64,000 nt of DNA. Origin: Centropus unirufus (Eukaryota > Chordata > Aves > Cuculiformes > Centropidae). The stretch covers positions 576,726 to 640,725 of the forward strand of contig VYZI01000068.1 of NCBI GenBank assembly GCA_013397695.1, read 5' to 3'. The notes beneath the pieces were generated by a model. That model saw only the letters and a program-made list of their open reading frames with translations. It did not search any database and was not told the origin of the DNA. This document shows positions 1-12,600 of the stretch, piece after piece. The translations under genes were made by a program, and so were the position numbers. Position 1 is the first letter of the stretch, and each line of letters opens with the position of its first letter.

Positions 1-619
1 TGAGAAAAGGAGTTCTTGTCCTTTACAGACAATAAAATGGCAGAAATGGAAATGGAATGGAAATAGAATGGAAATAGGCATGAATGTCAGGGAATTGGTG
101 ATATCTGTATGGTTATGCCTGCCATGCCTAGAGTGCTGTAAGGACAATAATCAGCTCTGTAAATTTGATTGTGCGAGTATATTACTATGCTTAGAAGTGG
201 CTAAATACAGGCATGAGTAGATGAAAGTTTTAACAGAGTAAAACCATTTTGTATGTTCAATCCAGCCATAAATGGTGTATACATTGAATACAAAATAATA
301 GAAAAATACGAATCTCTTTTTAGACACATAGGAGTAAATAGAGGATTCTCTGCTGTCCTATGTACATGAGTGCGTACATGTATTTGTAGACATAAGGTAC
401 TTTTAGCATGTGAGTTATGGCTCCTGAGCTCGATCTAAAAATTGAGTTGATTATATTCTCCCCTCACAAAACAAGCAAAGAAAAACCAAAACCCAAACCA
501 AAACAACAAAGAACTCTGAGGAATCAATCTAATCTGCTTTAGTAAATGAACATGTGAAAGTGCTTATCGAGGATAAACCTGGGGACTATACATATTTCTC
601 TCTCTTTTTTCTTAAACAG
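1..619 (+). other. MTUS2: MTUS2 intron (3' part)
   Basis: AT-rich intron sequence ending at the acceptor at 619. It holds an imperfect short tandem of ATGGAA/ATGGAAAT units at about 37-86 and an A/C-rich run at 470-515. I see no gene in it. Confidence 0.7.
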
Positions 620-686
620 AATGAAAAAGCCTTTGTGAAAATACAGGAGTTAGGAGTCGAGCTTGCAAAGATCAGGGATGAAACTG
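620..686 (+). CDS. MTUS2: MTUS2 internal exon 1 of window (coiled coil)
   Basis: This 67-nt exon lies between a pyrimidine-rich acceptor (TTTTCTTAAACAG) and the donor GTAAGT. It starts in phase 0 and leaves one base over. It reads [22 protein letters not shown], a helical segment with heptad-like spacing. The reading is supported by the phase match with the exon at 5157, where the spare G plus CA makes an Ala codon. Confidence 0.88.
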
Positions 687-3600
687 GTAAGTAGTACAAA
701 GTGATAACAAAAGTGATTTTCTGACTTTACCCAAAAGTAGTTGTTTGCTGGAGAACTTTTCCAAGGATATACCTGGCTTCCTCTTTGGGGGTTACGGAGC
801 AGCACGCTCAGTAGCAGGAGGTCACTGCACTGCTTGCCCTTGCCATTGCTTTTGTGCATGCAGCAATAGATAATTCCTCTGCACAAAAATGAGTCCCGGT
901 GAAGTACTCAGAGACAATTTTGGTAGGAGCCCCAAATGCTCCAGAACAGCAGTCTTGAGGTCTCAGCTGAGCTCTGCTGCTTCAGAAGGGATATTACCCA
1001 TAGGTGTGCATGTGCCCTCTCTCTCAGAGAGAAAGATGATGTGAGATAGTCCTTTTCCTCAGTATTATCGTGGGCATGTGCACTGGGGAGGAGTCAGCAC
1101 AGGCCACCTTTTCCTGAGCAAGCTACCACTCTGGGATTCACGGGGGTGGGGGCCAGAAGATGTTTAGAAGTGACAGGGGTGGCTGGTGATTTGTCCTGCT
1201 TGTGGGACATTATCCTCTCGGTAGAACCCTGAGACGCAACAAGCCTGGACAGAATGACTTCCAATAGGGATCAACAGAATTAACATGTGCGGGTGTTGCA
1301 CTCCAGCAGGATGTGAAAAGATTCATCACTAGAACAAGTCTTGGTATGTATCCATACATATGGAAGGTGATTGAGAATGTTTTTTAGTCTAAATGATAAA
1401 TTGCTGGACAGTCTCTTTTCCTTTGGAAGAAAATAAAAATTCTTAAAACGGTGGAGTTTTAAAACATGTCTACAAGGTGAAATGGCAAATGCCATGTCTA
1501 CAAGGATGGTCCTCATCAGTGCAGTTCTTTGCTCTCCCTAAAGCAATGCAGGCTGGGGCTGAGGGTCCTACTGGAGACATGCAGCCCTCCTGTGCTATAG
1601 GGGCATAATTTTGGTCTAAATATCAGATGAATCTGTATGGTATACAATGTTGTACATGTTCTGACAAACTTTATGCAAGTAAAGAATAAAATAGTCATTT
1701 ATTAGACAACAGCAACTGTAGGTGATTCTATGAATAAATTTAGGAAAAATCTACAGAGGATATTATTTTGAATACAATCAAGTAGTAGTTCTGACTTGCC
1801 TTAGACACTTCGATAAGTAGTCTCTCATTAACTTAAAAATAACCAGTCTTGTTAAACACTGTGGGTGTTGGTCAGAAATTCCTGATTTGTCATGTGTGAA
1901 TTCACCATGCAAATACTTTGATGAAGCCGTAAAACAAGGTTGGACTAGCCAAGCCTCATACAGGCAGTGTGTCCATTGCTTAGTTGTTTAGGCAAAAGTG
2001 CTAATTCAGAATTATGACACAGAAAGTCCTTGGTTTTGAAAACACACAATATTTTTTTTTTAGCTTCAAAAGAAATTGCAGGATTCTGCTACACAAAGCA
2101 GTGAAACTATGAGATATAATCCACTGTTCAGAAAAGCCAGAATATATTTTTAAGGGAATCTCTTTTGGTACATAAAACCACTTCTGAAGCAATAGTGGTG
2201 ATGTGTAAAACAGCCTAGGGAGACCTGCACCATTCTGGAGCCAGGCAAAGTGTTTAGGTTTGGATAACACTGTCCACCTTTACTCCCAGCAATGGTATGA
2301 AGTATCCCGCCTCATCTGAAAATGGCTTACAGTGAAATAGGAAAGTACGTCTGCTTTCTAAGCCCTGAGGAGGAATGTGATCTCTCTAAGTGCTCAGGGA
2401 CTTGTTATTTTATGGAGTAAGATTAGTTCATGTATTTTACTAGAAATATGGGGTCTAGAAAAATATGACAAGCAATCATTATACACTCAAAACACCCATC
2501 TTCATAAATTATAAACACTTTTCAGCTGCAACACTGAGATTCCTGAAATAAAGAGGTTTTGAACACCAGCTGTTTCCCTTCAAACTAATCCAAACTAAAT
2601 GTCAGAATTACCTGCTCTTTTGCTGTCAGAGAAATAACGTGAAGTGAGTTGAGAGGAAGTATGGAGATGCATAAAAGCCTAGAGGAATGGAAGATGATCA
2701 GATGTGAAGTTTAAAATTTGTATTATCTGTGTTCATGAGAGTTTGAAAGCCAAAGCCTGTGTGCCACCTCCTCCTGGATTTGCCTTCCAGTCAGAGGTCC
2801 CTTAAGCTCGGTGAGGTTGCTGTGATCTGTCTGTGGATCTCTGGCCAAGGGTGAGGAGGACGAGCAGAGTCTGCATGGTTCGCCATCACTTTTGGGCAAA
2901 GAGCCCATTTTTCTCTGCCAGAAGCAGACAGTCCCTGTGCAAGGCCAGGTGACGCCAGCCCCCTGATTCCCACTGGAATTCCACCCCCAAAATGGAAAGT
3001 GCCAGGGCTGGGGAGGCTGGNNNNNNNNNNNNNNNNNNNNNNNNNNNNNNNNNNNNNNNNNNNNNNNNNNNNNNNNNNNNNNNNNNNNNNNNNNNNNNNN
3101 NNNNNNNNNNNNNNNNNNNNNNNNNNNNNNNNNNNNNNNNNNNNNNNNNNNNNNNNNNNNNNNNNNNNNNNNNNNNNNNNNNNNNNNNNNNNNNNNNNNN
3201 NNNNNNNNNNNNNNNNNNNNNNNNNNNNNNNNNNNNNNNNNNNNNNNNNNNNNNNNNNNNNNNNNNNNNNNNNNNAGCTGTGCTGTCTTGTTCCGTGTCA
3301 GCAATACTTTTATGCAACTTTTCTTAGTGATTTTTTTTTTCAATAAGAGGAGCTCACTTTACACTTCCATCTCCTGATCTCCGGAAGCAAAATTCACTGT
3401 TTTCCAGCAATATTAGTGGGTCTTATGTGCAGGCATCTGTTGTCAGGCCCATGCTGGAGGCGATTCAGCTTGATCCAGCAGAATCACCTGCTGAATCCAC
3501 AGCCAGTTAAATGCTGGCTTCAGTAAGGCAGGCTGTCCCACACTGGTTCCTGGTCCCTGGTTGGGCAAGGAAGCCAAAGACCCTATACTGGGTTGCATGA

Positions 3601-6600
3601 ATGTCACTTTCTGCTACTCTTGTCCCAGTAGATCCAGGACCAAAGCTCCATCCCCCATCTAAGAAGAGTTTCAGTCTCAGAGACTGTAGTAGGGAACACT
3701 CCGTCTCGTTAGAGGTGTTTGATATTCAGTGTAGGGCAAATTTCCTGGGCAATGACCTAATTTTCTGTCTCCAGTAACATTCTGGGGGAGGTGAGGGGTA
3801 GAGAGGGTGGAATGTGCCGTGTAGACCGTCCTTCCTTACTTTCCTCTTCTTTCCAATTTGCTCCTGAATCAGGGGTGATTTGCAAGTTTTATGTTTTATG
3901 GACTTTCTGTTGGTTAAAGCACATGCTTCCATTGTCCAGCCCTCCTTGTGTGCTGGTTAATCTCATTAGAGAGGCTGTAGAGAGACAGGATTCATTACAG
4001 CTCCAATTTAAAGCTCGACTAAGTTTGAATTCTACTGAACACAGAGCTGCAAGTGCTACCCCTTGTCCTGCAGCTTTGGGGTCACTCTGCATGCCAAATT
4101 AAATAAAAAAGCAAGGGAAAGGATTCAGAGCTGTAATGCAGACTTGTAGAGGATAAGACTTAAAACCATATAATAACTGCAGCTTAAAACCATGCAAATG
4201 GTGCTGTTGTGTTTTGGGTATGAGGCATGTGGAAAGCTTTCCATGGGGTGCTGCTGTGGTGCTAAGCTGACTGGTTCAGGCTCGCTGTAAGAAACAGAGA
4301 GCTTGAAAGGGGCGCTTAGTGTTCCAAAAAACATCAGAAACAAAACAGGACCCCAGTAAAGATATCTGTCTGGACATACTGAGAAAGTCTGGATATTGGG
4401 GTCCAGTAAGTGTGGAAGCAGAGCTCTAAACAGGGTGAAGACCAGTTATGTGGGGAAGAGGATAGTTAGCTTGGGTGCCCAAACTATCTCGCATGGGTGC
4501 AGCTAACATGAGCTGTAGTCACAGCAGTAGATAACTGACAAACTGTTATCATCCTGAAAAAAAAAAAAAGAGCACAGTCTGATACCCTAGTAGAAAGAAA
4601 CAGCAAAATACAGGGATTGAGGCAGGAGAGGCAGTTGCAATACACCGGAGCAAATATACAGTCATAGGATAAATATGTTTTTGAAACATTCAGAAGTTGT
4701 CTACCCAGGGAGACTACTGCTTCCAGTTCACTGTTTTACAGCACCGTATAGGTCTGTGCAGGGCACGTGCATTATGAGATGATGGAAGGATTGAGTGGAT
4801 AATACAGACAGTATATTCAAATGGTGATAATTTTTCTAAACCAGCTATGGGTCTAAATCAGAAAGTATAGCAGTGCCATTAGAAACACATATCTTCTCTA
4901 GTGTCATTCTGATCTCAGTTTTGCATGGGCTTTTGCGTACTCTGCCAGAGCCTCTATTTAAATAAATGCACATGTGTATTTATGTGTGAAAGAGAGGAGA
5001 CAGAGAGAAATGGCAGCGAGACCTTGTTGATGTCCAAGATTCATGGAGCCCCATAGCTGGCAAGAACCACTGTGCTCAGTGCTCCACAAACAGGTCTGAT
5101 ACCCTTTTTTGCTCCTGAGGAGTTCAGAACCTGACTGTATGGTCTTGCCTCCACAGCACTCAGCACAGAGAAATGGAAGAAACTACAGAGTGAGAAGGAT
5201 GAATTGGAGAAAAGCTTTGAGGAAGAGGTGAAGAAGCTTCACAGGAAGCAGCAGGAAGATCTGCAGATGGTGGAACAGTGGCTGCAAGAGGATCACAACT
5301 CCAAAAGGGAGAGCCTGCAGGAGCAGCACAGGCTGCAGCTGGAGCAACTCAAATTGCAGCATCAGGATCAGGTCAGTCTCTGTTATCTTTGAACAGAAGA
5401 CTATGCCAGTACTGAGTGGATTCAGGTAATTAAATAGAATATATTGTACACCTCAACATGAAGACAAATAGACAAAAATTGAGGACTGGAAAAATATATT
5501 CCTATCTATCTTTAATAAATTTCTCCCTGTTATTCCTATTGGTATTTCTGCAAAGTAACATATTACGTTGCCATGCCTTGTCTTCATATGCTCCCAGATA
5601 CTTTAAAACACAAATATTAAGTCTAACTCTGCTCCCCATGCGCACTTGCTCTCTAGCCCACTTATTGTAGTCAACTTATATGAAACCAGGGGTTGAACAA
5701 GAATCTGCTCAACACAGGCGAGGCCAGCACAGCCATGCCCATCATCATTTGCTGTGTTAGTTAAAGCATGATACAATAAAGCAACAGGGCCCAGGCAATA
5801 CACAGCCTAAACATCAAGCAGGTAATACACTCCTGGTTCCCTGAGTTCTGCTCCACCATTCAGCCTAATCACTTAGCTTGTACATTCCTAGTCTTTGTCC
5901 TTGCTCTGCTTTCTGCATATCGGAAGGAATATTCTCACATACAGCTACTTTCATCTTATTTTTAACACCTGGAGTAAACAAACCCTGTAACTCACCCGTG
6001 GCTGCCTCTCACATGGTGACAGAACATCTTGCTCTGGATTATTGCAATAATGCCTTTACCTGGCCTTTTCTCATTTTGCAGCCAGAGAGCAGCAGATACA
6101 GTTCTGATTTTTCCAGCTGCAACTCTTCTTACCCATTGCCCAGAACTGCAGGTTGTGAGGATTTATCTCGCATGAGTACCTGCTGCACTTAGGTACACTC
6201 TGCAGTCTGTGCCATCAGGCTTTGACATGCTGAAGCCCGCACTGCCATGGATATGCCATGCGGGCATCGGATGCAGCACAAGGGCCAGTCATCTGCACAA
6301 TGTGAGCCCAGCCAACAGCCCCGCTCTTTGCCCGCATTGTTCTGCCCAACCTGGGGATTTTTCAAATGCCCAGTGAAGAAGGAGGTGGTAGAGGGTGAAT
6401 TTTTCACTCTCTGAGGCAGTGTAAATTGGCAGTAGCAGTGCAGATGTGGCCTGTGAGATGGATGGATGTGACTAGAGGCTGAGAAGAAGGTTTTATCTCT
6501 GCACACTGTATCTCAGGTTACCTCCAGTGTGCATTTTGAGGCTACTGCCTGAAGAAGAAGCCTGTGGCCGAGGTTCCAGAGCTGCTGCTCCCCGCCGCTC

Positions 6601-9600
6601 ATTCCCATGGAGCAGGCTGACAGCAGGTGCAGTTCCCAAGGACAATGACAGCACTAGTGGTGGGCTTGGAAGGAAACCACCCCCATCAGCAAACCCTATG
6701 TCTGAGATAATTTAGACCATTTAAAGGTGAAATGCTGGTGAAGCATTGTGCAGCCACAGCTGAAATACCTCCAGGAACCAGGGAAAGGGGTTAGCCCGCA
6801 GTGAGCTCATGGGAGAGGAGAGCAGCAACACAGCACAGCAGAGACAGCAACCCACCGTCTTTAAGGTCAGCTATTTGTAAAAAAAGAAATGGCATTTACT
6901 GCCTGTGCTTGATGTGCTGTAAAAATTCCTGGTATGGGAGTGCAAGTAAAAACCAAGATGGTGACAATTCCATGTCACTCATGCCACAGCTGGCTGGTGT
7001 TCACTTTATTTCTGATATGAGGGAGGGGTATTGTTCCCAAAAGTCTTAGTTCTTGGGTTTTTTTTCCTTTCACTGTGTGAGTGTGCCAGCTTGCCTGGTA
7101 GAAGATGTTAGCTCTAACTTCAAGGCTTGCCTCTCCTGGATCAACAGTCATTAGCATTTGTGAAGGACTTTTCTCCATGACTTAATTTTTTGCTGAGATA
7201 GTTTATGAGTTATCTCTGCTACTCTTTGAGGTGTTTCTACAAGCTCATAGGTCAGATGGTGGGTTTATTCCCCTCAAGTTGAGCAGTGCAAGAAAAGGTA
7301 ATATAGTTCACCATAAGACATGCGTAGAAGCATGCTTATTTTTCTCATGTTCTCATCTATTGTGATTCTATTCATCACCACACAAAAGCAATGGAAACAC
7401 ATTTTTCTCTTTGTGGGGCAAATAGTTCTCTGGCCCTTTGATTTTCTCCAGAGGCTTTTTTTTCCCTGAATTACTGAAGATAACAAAAACATTGCTTTAA
7501 AAGAGCAATGTTTCTAGTATTTCAGAGTTTAAGCTCATTTTTTCTATCTGTGGTTCTGTTAGCATCATTCTGTTAGCACAGAGTTTTAGCAGATTTTCCT
7601 TTTGAATTCCTACTCTGCTGTACACCCCTCCTGTGTTGAGTGCTCTTAGAATGGAAGAGGCTGACAAGCCAAGGTGGAAAGAGCTCACCAGTAGTGTTTC
7701 TTGGCCAAGGAAATTGAGAACTCCACTAGTCTAGGAACCAAGGTGCACAAGGAATACGGATCCCAACAGCTGCTGACCCAGATGGTTTGTAATCCTCTGT
7801 TTCTTCCTTCCCCTGATGAGAAGAAGCAGTGACGTGCCCAGCTCAGAGCTTGCCAAAAGGAGCAAACTCGCGCAAGGGATCAGAGTCATTCAGCTCTGCT
7901 GCTGCTGAGCTGGCACTGATCCCAGCCAGCTAACCCATGAGCTAAAGAGCTCTTTTGCTGCACATGAGCAAAGCCTTGCTCTGTACTTGTCCAAGTGCAT
8001 AGGGAAGTTTGAACTTGTATTCATGAAGAAAATAATAAAAGCAAAATCCTATTAACTGTGGATCTTCAGTCCTTTCTGTATCCAGACATCTAATTTGGAA
8101 GTCAGTCATCCCTCTGCCATGGTTTTCAGTCACAACTTAATTTTCCACACTGTATTGCTGTAGTCACTGTTCAGTTTAGTGTCGTATAGGTGATGTTTCT
8201 TTGGGTACACCAGCTTTAGGGTTTTGGATGCTCAGCTACCTGAGGAGGTGAGGCAGCTCTTTCAGTGTAGCAGAACATGAGAGCCAAACTCCTTACAACC
8301 CAGTTATGTGTGTCAATACATCACAATATTTCTCATATCTCCTTGCAGCTGTGATCCTGGCTTATCAGTTTTTCTCCATTGAGCTGCTCAGCTCAAGCTG
8401 TTATGTCCACCAATTTATTGAACTTCTCCCAATAGACCTTCCTCTTGATTTTACTTTATTAAGCCTTAAAAATCCCACCTGAGCTTCTTCTTATAGCCAG
8501 AAATATCCATTACACAGGTTAAGTGAGTTTGTCAAGCCTATAGAGTAAGTTAGTGGTGAAGCAGGAATGAGCATCCCAGAGATTTGCTTCCCAGTGCAAA
8601 GTAAACTATCTGCTATGAAAAATTGTAGAGAGGAGGTCACACTGGAAGATTAAGAAGAATCATTTGGAATGTGGATATGAAACACACAATAGACAAAAAA
8701 TCCCTGCAGACCATTTGGAACATCTTTAATTGGCTTTATAGATAAATAACCTACCAAGGATGCAGACAGTAAAAGGAGACCCCTTCACCTCCAGAAGGCA
8801 GTGGAGTTAGGCCTAACAATTCCTATGGGGTGCTACTCAGTTGAGAAGCAATTAGAGTATGACTAGAGACTTAAACAAGGGCAAGGTAAAGACATAGCAA
8901 TGTTCGTGAGGTTTTGGCGCACAGACATCATATACAAGGTCATCGTGCTCTGAGAGAGGTAAAGTGGTAGTCCCTACCCTATTTGTAGCTCATCAAGTCA
9001 TCAAGACCCCGTTTCCCTGCTCCATCATGCAATGGATCAGCAGGCTGAATCCCCACTGTTTTGCAAACACTTCTTTACCACAGCATTGTCTCCCATATAC
9101 TACAAAAATTAGTTTGGATAATTTAAGATTCCATGTTAAAGGCCTGTCTTTAATTCTAAGAGCATGCCATTGGGTAATCTAACACAAATGTTTTGCTTCT
9201 GTTGGGCCATCTAACACATATGTTTGACAGTTCAATGCAGTAAAATAACATCTATTCCAGCCAAGACATGCTCAGCTGCTGTAGCTTTCAGCCATTATAT
9301 AAAGTAACAGTGAGGAAAAAGAGCTGTTTAAAGTCAAGTCATTTTGCAATGAACAGAGGTTTCATCATAAAAGTAAAATAGTTTGATCCTCTGCATTGGC
9401 AGACATCACAGATGATGTATTAAATGTAGAGAATAAGACCACTGTGATCACAAAACCCAGAAAAGCAAATTGATGCACTGCATTAAGAAACAGCTCTGGA
9501 CCACTGACTTAACCTTGCTCACCACTTCTCACTGTATTTTCTTTAATGATGCATATCAAAACACCATCATTAAAGATCTCACCTTGCCTTTAGCCAAGTC

Positions 9601-12600
9601 TAGTAACAAACCACATACTGAAGAAATCCCATACCCACCAGGCTTGGAACACAGGCTGCCCACAGCCCTCTTCTAACTGCATCCCCTGCTCCCCTGATGG
9701 CTGCGCGCTGCGCGGTGTGCGGTGAGGTCTGCAGCAGCAGGACCTCCTTCTGGCTTCGGTATGATACTGGGGAAGAGTTTTGTGACTTCGCTGTCATCTT
9801 GCTTACTTCCACACCAACCTGAAAACTCTTGGGTCTGCGTGGAAAGAGGCGCTGTTGTATCTTTCATCGGCTTATTGGATGTGGACTGAAAATACATGAA
9901 CCAAGAGGAGATAGGAATTGGGGGACTGACAACTTTGTTGGGTACTCTCGCAAGTAAAAATGTGATAGATTGTAATTCATTTTACATACCCACTGATAAT
10001 AGTTTCAATAGAAATAAATATTTTACAACTATGAAATATTCATAGGCACTTTCCACAGAACTTAATTGAAGACATTACAATGTAAATCATTGCAGAAAAG
10101 TGTCATGAAGACAAAAACCAGAATTGCTCAGAACTGTGCATGCTTATCTGACCATCAGAGGGGCTTGGGTCATTGATATCATTTAGATTGATGGAATGTT
10201 GAAATTTCTGAATATTTCATAAATGGCTGCTTTGCATAAGGTTTTTTCTTGCCTTTTGCTTTCCTACATATCTCTTTCATCACCGTTAAGTTAAAAACAC
10301 TGTAATCAGTGGCCATATGCTACAACGGAAGGCATCAGCATGCCTGTTTCATAATGAACAAAACTGGCTCTCTTTACTTTTCCCGGCTTGCTGGAGCTCT
10401 CTAGCAGTGGTTTATCAGTGTGCCACAGCTTGTCTAATTTTCAGTCCATGTCTCCATTCATTGTCATTGCAACAGGTGGAAGATATCAAAGCTCTACAGG
10501 AAGCTGCAGTGTTGCAGCTAGAAAATAGCCACTTAGTTGCCGTTACAGAACTGCAGGATGAGCATGAAGGCAAGATTAAAGGTAAGCCAGAGACAATCCA
10601 GTGGTTGCAGGGCTATTCCAGAGTGGGAATTAGCACTGTTATGAAATTGGGTAAACCTGGATTTCCTTCCTCCAGAGCAGATAGTACAGAAAATTTGTGT
10701 TGCCCTATTGCTTTCACATGGGGGTGCTCCACTACATTAATGTGAGAAGTGAAGCAGAGTTGTGTGCAGCATGTACAGCATCTAACTTGGACCTGAGACT
10801 ACCTGAGGGGTCTCTGTGCTAAATATAAGGCTTTCTCTATGGGTCACTGAACAGACTCCAAATTCTTCATACACACTTTTCTCTAGAGCCTAATCCTTCA
10901 GTGCTCAGTAGGGTTTTTGGTCTAAATCATCTCTGATTTTAGGTATTTAAATGCCTACACTGCTTCTAAAAACAAGACTCATCATTTTCAGTAGTAAAAG
11001 TCTGGCCATGCTCAGCTCTGCTATAGCCACATGCTGGTGCAAATCTGCACCTCCGCACTGTTATCTTTATTTTGTGTTGCAGTTTTTCCACAGGATTTCG
11101 TGCTGCAGAAAGAGCAGTTTCCTCCCTAGCAATTCAATATCTAAACACGTGTCTTTGCTTTAGCTGAGATTTAACAGTTATCTGTACAATCTCCCTCATT
11201 TTTTTCCCCACATAGGCACAAGGGTCCAATTTTTAAATAGCTCTGATAAGTTTTCCCAACCAAGCTATATTGCTTAGCTCTGCACTGTGTCAACTGGAGA
11301 CACAGTCCATATCTAGCATACCAATTTAAAATGAACATATACAATTCTAAAAATAAAAATAAGCGTAGTTCCTCACTTGAGGAACTTGAGTTCCTCACTT
11401 TTCATCTGTCCATTTCTATTAATATTTTCTGATTATAAAACTTGACTGTGGTTTATCGAGGTTCTGGTGGCCAAAGTTTGTGGTCCCTGCTCCTGATGCA
11501 AGCACGAAGTGCCCTCCTGTGCATAGAAAAGGCATTGCAGCAGCTGCTGTCTAGTGTGCTGTACAGGACACTAGACTCAGTATTATCGCTGCTGTTATTG
11601 TGGCTAGTGAGCAATGATTAGAGGGCAGAACCCTATGGGGCTAGGGTTAAAGAAACAAAAAAGAGTGTCCATCTACTAAAAAGGTACATGGTACTCTACT
11701 GAACGACAGCTTGATGCTGTTTGTTAAGAGATTCAATTTTCTTTACTCCACATTGGTTATTATTAAGTCCAAGGTGAGTTGTTCTAGCAGTGAAAACTTT
11801 AATCAAGTAACATAAATAGAGGAACTTTCCTGTCTTCAGCCTCTGTCGGTCTCACTAATAGAATAAACTTCATAGGTACCTGCCACAGCTCCTGGAGAAG
11901 CAGTCATTTGCATTTTTGCATCTCAGTTGCTGATCCCCTCTCAAAATCCCCAAAGATATTGCAACCCAAGCTTTTAAATATATCTAATTTTAAAATCTTT
12001 TATTTGGAAGATACTTATTCTGAACTGCTAAATGACCCGTTGTCAGACTGAACCCATTCAGATCACCTCCTCCAAGAAGCTGGGAGTTCTGAGCAGTTTT
12101 GAAAAATCAGAAGCTGGTCACATAGAAATAGAGGTACCGGTAACCAATGAAAATTCATAAAATCTTGATCCTCAAAACAATTTACCTAAGGTCACAGAGT
12201 ATATTGCTATCAGTTTCCTACTCAACCTCCATGCCATAAAACTGCATCCTGAATTATGCTTGGTTCATGATGTCTATACCCTCGGACCATAGTTTGCTGG
12301 ACTTCACTTAGCAATGTCATGTCTACATGTTTTCCCCAGACTTGAAAACTGCTCACGAACTGGAAAAAGCACAATTAGAAGAGAATTTTGAAAAACTGCG
12401 GCTGTCACTCCAGGTTAGCAGTTTCATTGTTTCCCCTGTACCAATGATGTGGAGCAGCTGATCCGGCAGCCCCAGTCCTGTTGCCAGCTGCCCTTAGACC
12501 AGGCCATTGCTTCTGATCATCTATAACATCTCTTGTCTTCCACCTATCTGCACTGTGATCTAGTAGCAAAGGTTCCCCCTCGGGTTTTTTCCTCTTTGGT

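Noticed and set aside
2723..3346. Open frames crossing the N run at 3021-3275
   Set aside because: They exist only because unknown bases contain no stop codons.
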